Positions 16,828 through 26,140 of a stretch of 64,000 nucleotides of DNA are shown here, in pieces. The first letter of the stretch is position 1, and every line of letters starts with the position of its first letter. The notes below the pieces were generated by a model. It made no database searches. It worked only from the letters and a program-made list of their open reading frames with translations, and was not told the DNA's origin. The translations under genes were made by a program, and so were the position numbers. The stretch lies in NCBI RefSeq assembly GCF_010820555.1, contig NZ_JAAIKD010000002.1:186001-250000 (forward strand), read 5' to 3'. The stretch is from Psychroflexus aurantiacus (GTDB lineage Bacteria > Bacteroidota > Bacteroidia > Flavobacteriales > Flavobacteriaceae).

Positions 16828-18726
16828 ATGAAAAACTTATTCCTAAGTCTCACGATTTTATACTGTTCTTTTTTTTATGGCCAAGATGATTATTCCATAG
16901 TCAATTTGGATTCTAACTTAATAGAGCATGCTAATTCTGTCATTTTAAGTCAGGACATTGTTCTGGAAATTGATAGCTACAATTCAATGACGTATACAGA
17001 AAGCAGAACTGTAACTATTTTAAATAAGAAAGGTCTCTCTGCTATAAATGCCTATGCGTATTACGATGAATCCACAAAGATTAAGAACCTAACTTTAACG
17101 GTTTACAATACTTTTGGAGCAGAACTGCAAAAATTCAAAGAAAGAGACTTTGAGGATGTAAGTGTTGTGGGATCTGTCAGTTTGTATTCAGATAATAGGG
17201 TGAAGTATTTGAGTTATACGCCTTCCAGTTATCCCATCACATTGCTTTTTGAAAAGGAAGTAAAGACTTCAAACACTGCTTTTATAAGAAGTTTTCAGCC
17301 GATTATAACTTATGACCAATCGATTAAGAGATCAACTTATAAAATTCAAAACCACTCTGGGGAAACGCTCAGGACTTATTTTAATAAGTATTCTGAAAAT
17401 GTAAGTCAGAAAGAACTAGATGAGAATACTGTCATGTATTCTTTTGAAAACCTGGAGGCGGTACCTCGTGAAGTCTATAGTCCATCTTTGGAAACATATA
17501 CTCCACAGGTTATGTTTGCTCTAAACACGTTTGAACTGGAAGGTGAAAAAGGACAGGGAAACAATTGGGACATGTTCGGAAAATGGCAGTATGAAAATCT
17601 TCTTAAAGGTCTGGACGAACTGCCACAATCTACCGTCACTGAAATACAATCGCTAACTGCAGGCCTGCAGACTGATGTAGAAAAAGCGAAGGTGGTTTAT
17701 GACTATGTACAGAAAAACACAAGATATATAAGCGTGCAAGTAGGTATAGGGGGATGGAAGCCCATTTCTGCAGCAGAAGTTGACGCAAAGAAATATGGTG
17801 ATTGTAAAGGGCTTACTAATTATACCAAGGCATTACTTACTGCAGTAGGTGTACAATCCAATTATTGTGTAGTCCAGGCGGGTTCAGAAATTCAAGATTT
17901 AGAAGAAGAATTTACGTCTTTACAAGGCAATCATGTGATTCTTACCATACCTCAGGAAAACCAGGAAAATATTTGGCTGGAATGTACCAGCCAGGATATA
18001 CCTTTCAATTTTTTAGGTACCTTTACAGATAACCGTAAAGTTTTGGCGGTAAAATCAACCGGAGGAGAGATTATCAAAACACCTTCATTTTCTGAAGAAC
18101 ATAATTACCAGTTTACTTCAGCAGAAATCATTTTAAAGGGTTCCTCCATCGAAGCTGAGGTTAAGATCTCTTCGAAAGGAAGTCAGTATTACAGAAAATA
18201 TGGATTAAAGAAAGAGAATCCGAAGACTATAAAATCTCATTTCAAGTCTTACTGGGATAACCTTAAAGAACTTAAGATAGAGAACTATAAATTTGTAAAC
18301 CATAAGGATAAAATAATTTTTGAAGAATTTGTTTCTATAAAAAACGATAACTACCTGAAGTTATATGGGGAAGACATTATCATGGATGTCAATCCTTTCA
18401 ATAAGTTCGAGAATAATATCCCAAATTATGCAGAAAGAAAAACACCTTTTCTTGTTGAGAGAGGTTTTGTAGATGAAGACGAATTTATATTTAATATAGA
18501 GGGTTTGTCTGTTGAAACGGTAATGGATGATATCAATTTTGAATCTGAATTCGGGACCTATAGTCTTCATTTTGAAGTAGTAAATGAAAAACTTATAGTC
18601 AAGCGTTTTTTTAAATTAAATAAAAACAATTACGAAAAATCCACTTATCAGGATTTTGTAGATTTTTTCTCAACAATAAAGAAATTTGATAATACCAAAA
18701 TCAGTCTAAAGCAAATTAAAACCTAA
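16828..18726 (+). CDS. exported DUF3857 / transglutaminase-like protein, copy 1
   Basis: Exported 632-residue protein with signal peptide (about 1-18, ending FFYG), an N-terminal DUF3857 beta domain (about 40-240) and a central transglutaminase-like domain (about 270-400), then a C-terminal beta region. The transglutaminase nucleophile is present as YGDCKG (Cys326) and the His as NHVIL (His369). The third triad position is Glu385 (WLECTSQ) rather than Asp. Such proteins are common in Bacteroidota envelopes but their substrate is unknown; peptide or peptidoglycan-linked cleavage or crosslinking is a guess. The start at 16828 begins the signal peptide. It is followed after 14 bases by a paralog lacking Cys and His. 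Confidence 0.8.
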   Translation: MKNLFLSLTILYCSFFYGQDDYSIVNLDSNLIEHANSVILSQDIVLEIDSYNSMTYTESRTVTILNKKGLSAINAYAYYDESTKIKNLTLTVYNTFGAELQKFKERDFEDVSVVGSVSLYSDNRVKYLSYTPSSYPITLLFEKEVKTSNTAFIRSFQPIITYDQSIKRSTYKIQNHSGETLRTYFNKYSENVSQKELDENTVMYSFENLEAVPREVYSPSLETYTPQVMFALNTFELEGEKGQGNNWDMFGKWQYENLLKGLDELPQSTVTEIQSLTAGLQTDVEKAKVVYDYVQKNTRYISVQVGIGGWKPISAAEVDAKKYGDCKGLTNYTKALLTAVGVQSNYCVVQAGSEIQDLEEEFTSLQGNHVILTIPQENQENIWLECTSQDIPFNFLGTFTDNRKVLAVKSTGGEIIKTPSFSEEHNYQFTSAEIILKGSSIEAEVKISSKGSQYYRKYGLKKENPKTIKSHFKSYWDNLKELKIENYKFVNHKDKIIFEEFVSIKNDNYLKLYGEDIIMDVNPFNKFENNIPNYAERKTPFLVERGFVDEDEFIFNIEGLSVETVMDDINFESEFGTYSLHFEVVNEKLIVKRFFKLNKNNYEKSTYQDFVDFFSTIKKFDNTKISLKQIKT

Positions 18727-18740
18727 TCAATTCTAATCTC

Positions 18741-20708
18741 ATGAAACATCTTATCCTATGCACCTTACTAGTGTTTTCTTTTAACACTGGTTTTTGCCAA
18801 ACACAAAGTCTTCAGGACGTTACAGTAGAAATGCTTAAAGAAACTCAAAGTCCTACCGATGAATTTGCAGATGCTGAAGTTTTATTCGAAAAGGGAGAAA
18901 TTAAATTTACAGCCATTCGTAGCTGGAATTACGAATTTGAAGTAACCCGGAGGGTGAAAATATATACCAAAGAAGGATTTGATGCTGCTACGGTCAAAAT
19001 TCCTTATTATGTGGGCGAATCTAATTCGGACAGAGAGGATATAAGTGGGATCAAAGCCTATGTCTATTATCTTGAGAATGATAAAATTGAAAGTGAAAAA
19101 ATCAGAAACAAGGATATTTTTGATACCGACGAAAATTCAACATGGAAGGCTCATACCTTTACACTGCCAAATATAAAAGAAGGAGTTATTATTGAATATT
19201 CCTACACGAAAACTTCGCCTCACATAAATATGCTACCAGAATGGATTTTTCAAAATCAATACCCGACTCGCTATTCTGAATACACTACTGAAATTCCAAT
19301 TGAATACCTGGGGTACAGTTTAAATACAAAAGGCTATTTGCCTTTTAAGACAAATAGAGAAGAACTTGAAGGCAGGTTAAAAGTATCTCGTAGCAGTGAA
19401 GCTACATCCATGGTAAAACATACGCATTATGCCAGCAATCTTCCTAAAATCGAAACTGAATCTTTTGTCAAAAACATAAAGGACTATTTGCCGACAATTG
19501 GATATGAGCTTTCCGCATACAGGGCAAGTACCTATGGGGAATTTGAACAGAGATCCGGCTCCTGGGGTGATGTAGTTAAAACCCTGGGTAAAACGGATTC
19601 ATTCAAAAAGGAACTAAACCGGACAAAATATTTTGAAGGAGACCTTGAATTCCTGATAGGTGATATAAGTTCACCAAAGGAAAAAATGGAGGTCATATAT
19701 GAGTATGTTAAAAATAAAATGACCTGGGATGGAAAAGAAAGACGTTATACGAGTGAAAAACTTGATAAAATCTATGAAACCGGTGTTGGAAATTCTGCGG
19801 ATATCAATCTTATGCTTACTGCTATGTTAAGAGAAGCAGGGCTGGAGGCAAATCCCGTATTGTCAAGTACAGTGAGTAATGGTACAGCTCTATTTCCCTC
19901 TGTATCAGGTCTTAATTATGTATTCACCTCTGTCAATATCAATGACGAGATGTTCCTTCTGGATGCTACCGAAAAGTTTGCTGAGCCTAATATATTGCCA
20001 AAACGTGTCATGAATTGGCAAGGGATTGTAATGAAGACCGAGGATTATGAATCTTTGGATCTTACCCCGAAAATGAAATCCAAAAAGAAGTACCAGGTCC
20101 AGGCCAGCCTGGATGCGGTGGGGAATATAGAAGGTCTCTGCAGAATGGTCTCTTACGACTACTTCGGAATTAGAGCCAGAAAAAAAATTGAAAAGAAATC
20201 CAGTTCCGAGTTAAGGGAGGATTACGAAAGTGCTTTCAAATTCAAGGGTATTTCGGAAGTGTCTTCTTCCAATTTTAAGGAGTCTTCAAAACCACTTTTA
20301 GAGAGTTTTAAGTTTTCTTCAGAGGGCGATTTTGTTGAAAACATTGGGGACAAAATCTATGTAAGCCCTATGATGTTCATGAAGACCAATGAAAATCCGT
20401 TTAAAAAAGAGAAAAGAGATTATCCAATAGATTTTTACTTTCCACAGAATATAGACTATTTCATAAGTTTGAATATACCAGAAGGCTTCAAAATTGATTA
20501 TTTACCTGAAAGTGTGGCATTGGATTTTGGCGACCAATCCCTGAAATTACTTTATCTTATCGAAGAAAACTCGGGGGTAATCAATATTAAAGTTACATTC
20601 GATATCAATGATACGTTTTATCTTCCTGAAAGATATCCAAACATAAGAAAATTCTATACAGATTTAATCAATAAAGAAAATGAGAAAATAGTTCTCGTAA
20701 AAATCTAA
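18741..20708 (+). CDS. exported DUF3857 / transglutaminase-like protein, copy 2 (catalytic Cys and His absent)
   Basis: 655-residue paralog of the preceding gene with a signal peptide (cleavage after about GFC-Q), DUF3857 region (about 40-250), transglutaminase-like domain (about 300-420) and C-terminal beta region. At the aligned catalytic positions it has Ser352 (GNSADIN) for Cys and Tyr393 (LNYVF) for His, while the Asp is kept (LLDAT, Asp408). It should not be a cysteine transglutaminase or protease, so a binding role is more likely. Relatives with the same loss are common in Bacteroidota. Tight spacing (14 bases) suggests joint expression with copy 1 and with the MazG-like gene 3 bases on. 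Confidence 0.8.
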   Translation: MKHLILCTLLVFSFNTGFCQTQSLQDVTVEMLKETQSPTDEFADAEVLFEKGEIKFTAIRSWNYEFEVTRRVKIYTKEGFDAATVKIPYYVGESNSDREDISGIKAYVYYLENDKIESEKIRNKDIFDTDENSTWKAHTFTLPNIKEGVIIEYSYTKTSPHINMLPEWIFQNQYPTRYSEYTTEIPIEYLGYSLNTKGYLPFKTNREELEGRLKVSRSSEATSMVKHTHYASNLPKIETESFVKNIKDYLPTIGYELSAYRASTYGEFEQRSGSWGDVVKTLGKTDSFKKELNRTKYFEGDLEFLIGDISSPKEKMEVIYEYVKNKMTWDGKERRYTSEKLDKIYETGVGNSADINLMLTAMLREAGLEANPVLSSTVSNGTALFPSVSGLNYVFTSVNINDEMFLLDATEKFAEPNILPKRVMNWQGIVMKTEDYESLDLTPKMKSKKKYQVQASLDAVGNIEGLCRMVSYDYFGIRARKKIEKKSSSELREDYESAFKFKGISEVSSSNFKESSKPLLESFKFSSEGDFVENIGDKIYVSPMMFMKTNENPFKKEKRDYPIDFYFPQNIDYFISLNIPEGFKIDYLPESVALDFGDQSLKLLYLIEENSGVINIKVTFDINDTFYLPERYPNIRKFYTDLINKENEKIVLVKI

Positions 20709-20711
20709 TAC

Positions 20712-21038
20712 ATGAATATAAAAGAGGCTCAACTCGCTGTAGATGAATGGATAAAAGAACACGGTGTACGTTATTTCAATGAGCTTACCAATATGGCACA
20801 GCTCACGGAAGAAGTAGGGGAGGTGGCGAGAATTATCGCAAGACGCTATGGCGAGCAAAGTGAAAAAGAAAGTGACAAGTCCAAAGATCTTGGAGAGGAA
20901 CTTGCAGATGTGGTCTTTGTTGTTTTATGTTTGGCAAATCAAACAGGAATCGATTTGCAACAGGCTTTTGATAAAAAGCTTGACCTGAAAACCAAACGCG
21001 ATCACGATCGTCATCAAAATAACAAAAAACTCAAATAA
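20712..21038 (+). CDS. MazG-like nucleotide pyrophosphohydrolase
   Basis: Small all-helical NTP pyrophosphohydrolase (108 residues) that would hydrolyse (d)NTPs to monophosphates, a house-cleaning role. The Mg2+-binding pattern is seen as EEVGE at 33-37 and GEELAD at 61-66. The closest named group is the RS21-C6/MazG single-domain type. It starts three bases after the second DUF3857 gene and directly abuts the next gene (TAA then ATG). Confidence 0.87.
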   Translation: MNIKEAQLAVDEWIKEHGVRYFNELTNMAQLTEEVGEVARIIARRYGEQSEKESDKSKDLGEELADVVFVVLCLANQTGIDLQQAFDKKLDLKTKRDHDRHQNNKKLK

Positions 21039-21296
21039 ATGTTTCAACGCGTAATTTCTACCAAAGGCTTCTGGCGATCTGTTGTTATTTTGGCTGCCGG
21101 ATTCATTTTTATATACAACATCATCGACCTTTGGTTTGCCTATGATTTTAACTGGTCATCCTACTTTGAAAACAGATTGTCTAAAGAGAACCTGCTTCGG
21201 TTTTTTGTGGCCAATATCATGAGTGGTTTTGTATATGGCTTTGTGGTCACTTACCTTAAATTCAGGGGAAATATCAAAAAAAATGATGCCCAGTGA
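21039..21296 (+). CDS. small membrane protein of unknown function
   Basis: 85 residues with two hydrophobic segments (about 13-33 and 52-70) and a basic C-terminal tail. No family is recognised. The ATG directly follows the TAA of the MazG-like gene, so it is surely translated from the same mRNA. A gap of 88 bases separates it from aroA. Confidence 0.7.
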   Translation: MFQRVISTKGFWRSVVILAAGFIFIYNIIDLWFAYDFNWSSYFENRLSKENLLRFFVANIMSGFVYGFVVTYLKFRGNIKKNDAQ

Positions 21297-21384
21297 AACC
21301 AATGATGAACTTGTATCGAAGCTTGCACCTTTACAACTAATTCATTTTGGCAAGTGTGGCCATGAAAAACATTAAAACTAACAC

Positions 21385-22605
21385 ATGAAATTAAGTTTCT
21401 CTGCGCCTACGACTGAGCAATTTCAATTTGAAATTACGGGTTCCAAAAGTATTTCCAACCGCTACCTGATCTTAAATGCTTTATTTCCAAATTTGGAGTT
21501 GAAAGGCTTGTCCAACAGTGATGACACCAGGGTGCTTCAAAAAGCTCTGGCCAAGCCACTACAGGAATCCAAAGAAATCGATATTCACCATGCAGGAACG
21601 GCGATGCGATTTTTAACAGCCTATGTGTCTGCCATTCCCGGGGCTGAGGTTATCCTTACCGGAAGTGAACGTATGCAGGAGCGTCCCATCGGGATTCTTG
21701 TGGAAGCCCTGAGAGACCTGGGGGCAAGCATTGCATACGTCAAGAACGAAGGCTTTCCACCTTTAAAAATTACAGGGAAGTCTCTTCAGAAGGAAAGCAT
21801 ATCCATTCCGGCAGACGTAAGCAGTCAGTACATTTCGGCCTTAATGCTCATAGCGCCATCGTTTAATAACGGACTGACAATACGTCTAGAATCCAAAGTC
21901 ACTTCCAAGCCTTACCTCAAGATGACGGCTCAGGCGCTTGCCTCTGTTGGGGTCGATGTTCATTTTGAAGATACTTCCATCACAGTGCATCCCAAAACTG
22001 AGATTCAGCCTACACAAATTTCAGTAGAATCTGACTGGAGTTCGGTCTCTTATTTTTACAGCTGCTTAGCACTTATGCAGGCAGGAAGCATGGAGATTTC
22101 TACGTTTTACAGAGATAGTCTTCAGGGCGATTCGAAGGTGGCTGAGTTCTATGCCCTCCTTGGAATTAAGACGAAATTTAACCGGGAGTCTATTCAGCTT
22201 TCAAAAGTAGATGATTTTAAGCTGCCTCAGAAAATCGAATTGGATCTCAACGACACTCCGGATCTGGCACAGACCATAGCAGTGAGCTGTTTAGGACTGG
22301 GTATTGGATGTTATTTAACCGGGCTTCACACTTTAAAAGTTAAAGAAACCGACAGACTGGTAGCGCTTAAAACCGAAATTAAAAAATTTGGTGCAGAGGT
22401 CACTATAACCGACGAATCCCTGCACTTAAATCCAAGTTCTGGATTGAATTCAGACGTAAGAATAAAAACCTATCAGGACCACAGGATGGCTATGGCTTTT
22501 GCACCTCTGGCCATAAAAACCGACTTGGAAATTTTGAATCCCGAAGTGGTATCCAAGTCTTTTCCAGATTTTTGGGAAAATATGAAAGTGCTGGGTATAC
22601 AGTAA
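21385..22605 (+). CDS. aroA: 3-phosphoshikimate 1-carboxyvinyltransferase (EPSP synthase)
   Basis: Joins phosphoenolpyruvate to shikimate-3-phosphate, step six of the shikimate pathway. The 406-residue protein is somewhat shorter than the E. coli enzyme. The substrate-binding GSKSISNR is at 19-26, HAGTAMRF near 70, and the C-terminal QDHRMAMAFAP contains the conserved Arg. In the second loop the family GTAMR Gly-Thr-Ala is intact, as in class I or Bacteroidota enzymes. It follows the small membrane gene by 88 bases; no perfect promoter box was found in that gap. Confidence 0.94.
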   Translation: MKLSFSAPTTEQFQFEITGSKSISNRYLILNALFPNLELKGLSNSDDTRVLQKALAKPLQESKEIDIHHAGTAMRFLTAYVSAIPGAEVILTGSERMQERPIGILVEALRDLGASIAYVKNEGFPPLKITGKSLQKESISIPADVSSQYISALMLIAPSFNNGLTIRLESKVTSKPYLKMTAQALASVGVDVHFEDTSITVHPKTEIQPTQISVESDWSSVSYFYSCLALMQAGSMEISTFYRDSLQGDSKVAEFYALLGIKTKFNRESIQLSKVDDFKLPQKIELDLNDTPDLAQTIAVSCLGLGIGCYLTGLHTLKVKETDRLVALKTEIKKFGAEVTITDESLHLNPSSGLNSDVRIKTYQDHRMAMAFAPLAIKTDLEILNPEVVSKSFPDFWENMKVLGIQ

Positions 22606-22650
22606 AGACAGAGATTGGACTGTCATTAAGGTAAATAAACTATAAATTAC

Positions 22651-22682
22651 TTGACAACGCCTATCTCGCGGTCGTATATTTG
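22651..22682 (+). promoter_or_regulatory. queA promoter
   Basis: TTGAC at 22651-22655 and TATATTTG at 22675-22682, 21 bases between TTG and the -7 box, then 25 bases to the queA ATG. One of the clearest Bacteroidota promoters in the window. Confidence 0.75.
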
Positions 22683-22707
22683 CACTCTTTAAAAAAACAA
22701 GACTATT

Positions 22708-23763
22708 ATGGGAATGAAACTTTCACAATTCGAATTTACTTTACCTGAAGATCTTTTGGCAGAATTTCCGTCGGAGCACAGGGATGAAGCCAAATTAATG
22801 GTGGTAAATCGTAAAGATGGTTCTATTGAGCACAAAACGTTTAAAGACGTCATCGATTATTTTGAGGAAAAAGACGTCATGGTGTTCAATAATACCAAAG
22901 TTTTCCCCGCGAGATTATACGGAAATAAAGAAAAAACCGGTGCAAAAATTGAAGTCTTTCTGCTGAGGGAACTCAATCCGGAAACCCGTCTTTGGGATGT
23001 ACTTGTGGATCCTGCAAGGAAAATAAGAATTGGAAACAAGCTTTATTTTGGAGAAGACGAAAGCCTGGTTGCCGAAGTGATTGATAATACCACCAACAGG
23101 GGGAGAACACTGCGTTTTCTTTATGACGGGTCTTACCAGGACTTTAGAAATAAACTGACCGAACTTGGCCAGACACCACTTCCTAAATACATCAAGCGAG
23201 ATGTCGTGCCGGAAGATGCTGAGCGTTACCAGACGATTTATGCCAAAAACGAGGGTGCTGTTGCAGCACCTACAGCCGGACTTCACTTTTCAAAACATCT
23301 GTTGAAACGTTTGGAAATCAAAGGAGTTGACTTTGCAGAAGTGACTTTACACATAGGTCTTGGCACCTTCAATCCCGTAGAAGTCGAGGATTTGTCTAAA
23401 CATAAAATGGACAGTGAAGAGATTATGATCGATAGCAAAGCGACGAGCATTATCAACAATGCGAAATCTGAAAAAAGAAGAATTTGTGCTGTAGGGACTA
23501 CAGTCATGAGAACTTTGGAAAGTGCTGTAAGCTCAAACCAGAGATTAAATGAATACAATGGCTGGACCAATAAATTTATTTTTCCACCTCACGATTTTAG
23601 TATTGCCAATTGCATGATTACTAACTTCCACATGCCAAAATCCACCTTATTGATGATGATTTCTGCATTTGCAGGTCATGATTTGATGGAAAAGGCTTAC
23701 AAAGAAGCCATTAAGGAAAAATATAAATTCTATTCTTACGGCGATGCGATGCTGATTTTATAG
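22708..23763 (+). CDS. queA: tRNA preQ1(34) S-adenosylmethionine ribosyltransferase-isomerase
   Basis: Transfers and isomerises the ribose of SAM onto preQ1 in tRNA to give epoxyqueuosine. Full family length (351 residues) with landmark stretches [25 protein letters not shown] and HIGLGTF, and the C-terminal [15 protein letters not shown] block. The start ATGGGAATG offers two Met; the first is used because of leader spacing from the promoter. Single gene with its own promoter and terminator. Confidence 0.96.
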   Translation: MGMKLSQFEFTLPEDLLAEFPSEHRDEAKLMVVNRKDGSIEHKTFKDVIDYFEEKDVMVFNNTKVFPARLYGNKEKTGAKIEVFLLRELNPETRLWDVLVDPARKIRIGNKLYFGEDESLVAEVIDNTTNRGRTLRFLYDGSYQDFRNKLTELGQTPLPKYIKRDVVPEDAERYQTIYAKNEGAVAAPTAGLHFSKHLLKRLEIKGVDFAEVTLHIGLGTFNPVEVEDLSKHKMDSEEIMIDSKATSIINNAKSEKRRICAVGTTVMRTLESAVSSNQRLNEYNGWTNKFIFPPHDFSIANCMITNFHMPKSTLLMMISAFAGHDLMEKAYKEAIKEKYKFYSYGDAMLIL

Positions 23764-23787
23764 TCGTCAAATTAAAATTAAGGGAGA

Positions 23788-23822
23788 AAGCTGGCTTATG
23801 TGATGTAGGTCGGCTTTTTTTT
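23788..23822 (+). terminator. queA terminator
   Basis: Eight-base-pair stem AAGCTGGC/GTCGGCTT (two G-U pairs) with a 13-base loop, followed by eight Ts. It ends beside the rlmH stop on the other strand. Confidence 0.7.
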
Positions 23823-24294
23823 ATTCATGATGGTAGGGCAGATTGCCTAAAATAGTGAAGGCCCTGTACAACTGCTCGGTAAAAAACAGCCGGATCATTT
23901 GATGAGAAAATGTCATTTTGGAAAGCGATAATTTTTGATTGGCTCTGGCATAAACGTCAGGGGAAAACCCGTAAGGTCCGCCAACGACAAAAACAAGATT
24001 TTTCAGGCCCGAATTCATGCGTTTTTGGAGCCAGCCTGCCAGTTTGACTGAGGAATATTCCGTGCCGATTTCGTCCAGTAACACCACAAAATCTGAACTC
24101 GAAATTTTTTTCAGAATCAGTTCGCCTTCCTTATCCTTTTGAAGTTCGGTCTCCATATGTTTTCTTTTTTTGAGATCGGGAATAATGCTGATTTCAAAAT
24201 TTACAAAATGCGACAGACGCTTTTTGTAATCGCTGATTAGGGCATCCAGATGGCGGTTATCTGTTTTACCTACGAGGATTAAGGTGATGGTCAT
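23821..24294 (-). CDS. rlmH: 23S rRNA (pseudouridine1915-N3)-methyltransferase
   Basis: SPOUT-class SAM-dependent methyltransferase acting on pseudouridine 1915 of 23S rRNA in the assembled 70S ribosome. The ATG at 24294 gives 157 residues, close to the E. coli protein; an upstream start at 24327 would lie in the promoter region and is rejected. The SPOUT knot appears as VVGGPYGFSP and LSKMTFSHQM, and the C-terminus is the family-typical PYHHE. Divergent from nadC across a 47-base gap that holds a -7 box for each gene. Confidence 0.95.
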   Translation of the reverse strand: MTITLILVGKTDNRHLDALISDYKKRLSHFVNFEISIIPDLKKRKHMETELQKDKEGELILKKISSSDFVVLLDEIGTEYSSVKLAGWLQKRMNSGLKNLVFVVGGPYGFSPDVYARANQKLSLSKMTFSHQMIRLFFTEQLYRAFTILGNLPYHHE

Positions 24295-24309
24295 CCGTAT
24301 AAAAAAGTT

Positions 24310-24317
24310 TAACTTTG
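24310..24317 (+). promoter_or_regulatory. -7 box of nadC operon
   Basis: TAACTTTG, perfect TAnnTTTG, 24 bases before the nadC ATG at 24342; it excludes the in-frame TTG at 24315 as start. Confidence 0.6.
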
Positions 24318-24324
24318 TTCGAGT

Positions 24325-24332
24325 CAAAAATA
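24325..24332 (-). promoter_or_regulatory. -7 box of rlmH
   Basis: Minus-strand TATTTTTG, perfect TAnnTTTG, 30 bases before the rlmH ATG. It lies 7 bases from the nadC box, so the two divergent promoters overlap. Confidence 0.55.
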
Positions 24333-24341
24333 GAGAACCAA

Positions 24342-25199
24342 ATGATTAGCGAAAAGCAATTGGCAGAAGAAATCCGGATTCTTATTGAAAATGCGATCCG
24401 GGAAGATGTAGGAGAAGGGGATCACTCCAGCCTGGCCTGCATTCCCGAATACGCTGTCGGTAAAGCCAAATTACTTGTAAAAGATATGGGTATTCTGGCT
24501 GGAGTTGAGTTTGCAAAGCAGGTTTTCAATCATGTGGACCCTTCCTTAGAAGTCGAAACCCTGATGAAGGACGGAGACACGATGACTCACGGAGATATTG
24601 CTTTTTATGTCTCTGGTTCAAGTCAGTCTATCCTTAAAGCTGAACGTCTGGTGTTAAATGCCATGCAGCGCATGAGTGCCATTGCTACTAAAACGCAAAA
24701 GTTTTCCAGATTGCTTGAAGGCTTTAAAACGCAGATTCTGGACACGCGAAAAACCACCCCCGGATTTAGAGCTTTGGAGAAGCAGGCTGTTAAAATCGGC
24801 GGAGGCGAGAACCATAGATTTGCCCTTTATGATATGATTATGCTGAAAGACAATCATATCGATTTTGCTGGAGGCATATCTAAAGCCATTCAAAAAACCC
24901 TGAAGTATCTGGAGCATAAAAACTTAGATTTAAAAATTGTAGTAGAAGCAAGATCAATTTCAGAAGTCCAAGAAATTTTGAAGTCTGAGGGTGTATATAG
25001 AATATTGCTGGATAATTTCAGTTACGAAGACACCCGGGAAGCGGTGAACATAATCGGATCTAAATGCTTAACCGAATCCAGCGGTGGGATTACATTGGAA
25101 AATGCCAAGAATTATGCAGAATGTGGAGTTGATTACATCTCTAGCGGAGCCCTCATACATTCGGTTCATAATTTGGATCTAAGTCTAAAAGCTGTATAA
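24342..25199 (+). CDS. nadC: nicotinate-nucleotide pyrophosphorylase (carboxylating)
   Basis: Quinolinate phosphoribosyltransferase of de novo NAD synthesis. The 285 residues show the conserved block RKTTPG...EKQAVKIGGGENHRF and MLKDNHI, then the SSGGI barrel motif near the C-terminus. The start is ATG 24342; an in-frame TTG 27 bases earlier lies in the -7 box. No nadA or nadB is nearby. First gene of a five-gene run nadC-brkB-CHI-DUF2147-priA with gaps of 1, 4, 3 and 19 bases. Confidence 0.95.
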   Translation: MISEKQLAEEIRILIENAIREDVGEGDHSSLACIPEYAVGKAKLLVKDMGILAGVEFAKQVFNHVDPSLEVETLMKDGDTMTHGDIAFYVSGSSQSILKAERLVLNAMQRMSAIATKTQKFSRLLEGFKTQILDTRKTTPGFRALEKQAVKIGGGENHRFALYDMIMLKDNHIDFAGGISKAIQKTLKYLEHKNLDLKIVVEARSISEVQEILKSEGVYRILLDNFSYEDTREAVNIIGSKCLTESSGGITLENAKNYAECGVDYISSGALIHSVHNLDLSLKAV

Positions 25200-25200
25200 G

Positions 25201-26136
25201 ATGGCTACCGAAATAAGCGATACCCTTAAAAAAATCCCAGTAATTTCCAAAATTGCATACTGGGCAAACCAGAAAAATTTACGAGGTCGCCAAGGGTTTA
25301 CACTTTACGATTTATTAAGTTTATATACCCTTGGGATTTTAAAAGGAACCTTTTCTACGAGAGCAAGCGCCATTGCCTTTAGCTTTTTTATGGCCATCTT
25401 TCCTTTTTTGCTTTTCATACTGAATCTGATCCCCTTTGTCTGGTTTATCGATGATTTTCAACAGGAATTACTCAATTATCTCGAAAATTTGCTCCCTCCC
25501 CAAACCTCTGGGATGTTTCAGGATATTTTTTACGATATCGCCAATAACCCCCGGGCAGGATTGCTTTCCTTTGTTTTTTTACTCTCCATCTTTTTGATGT
25601 CTAACGGGGTCAATGCTATTTTTACAAGCTTTGAATTCTCTTACCATACCCAAATCAACAGACCGTTTTTAAGACAATACTTCGTGGCTGTAGGGGTTGC
25701 TATCATCGTAGCTATTTTGCTTTTGATTGCCGTGATAGCCACCGTTTATTTCAGTTTTCTGATAGATCAGTTTAAAAGTATTGGTGTGGTAGGCGATTCG
25801 CTTTTGCTGGTCAAATACGGTCGTTTTGCCATTCTGATTCTGGTTCTGGTCCTTGGAATCTCTACGCTCTATTACTTCGGAACCAAAGAAGGAAAGAAAA
25901 CCCGTTTTTTTTCACTGGGCTCATTTTTCACCACCATTTTAATCATCCTGACCACTTATTTATTTTCTGTTTATGTTGAAAATTTTAGTGCGTATAACAA
26001 ACTATATGGTTCGATTGGTGCATTATTAATACTCATGTTATATATTTGGTTAAACTCCAATATTCTTTTATTGGGGTTCGAATTAAATGGCTCACTGTAT
26101 AACTTAAAACAAAAATCCCAAACCTTAAAAAATTAA
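25201..26136 (+). CDS. YihY/BrkB-family inner-membrane protein
   Basis: 311-residue polytopic protein of the YihY/virulence factor BrkB family, with about six helices after a soluble N-terminus of roughly 60 residues. The function of the family is unsettled; the name ribonuclease BN once used for it is wrong. Starts one base after nadC. The sequence AIAFSFFMAIFPFLLF near 55-75 is the usual family landmark. Confidence 0.88.
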   Translation: MATEISDTLKKIPVISKIAYWANQKNLRGRQGFTLYDLLSLYTLGILKGTFSTRASAIAFSFFMAIFPFLLFILNLIPFVWFIDDFQQELLNYLENLLPPQTSGMFQDIFYDIANNPRAGLLSFVFLLSIFLMSNGVNAIFTSFEFSYHTQINRPFLRQYFVAVGVAIIVAILLLIAVIATVYFSFLIDQFKSIGVVGDSLLLVKYGRFAILILVLVLGISTLYYFGTKEGKKTRFFSLGSFFTTILIILTTYLFSVYVENFSAYNKLYGSIGALLILMLYIWLNSNILLLGFELNGSLYNLKQKSQTLKN

Positions 26137-26140
26137 ATTT

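Noticed and set aside
18741-20708. Frameshifted or pseudogene copy of the DUF3857 gene
   Set aside because: The frame is intact over 655 codons with a signal peptide; loss of Cys and His is a family feature of many such proteins, not decay.
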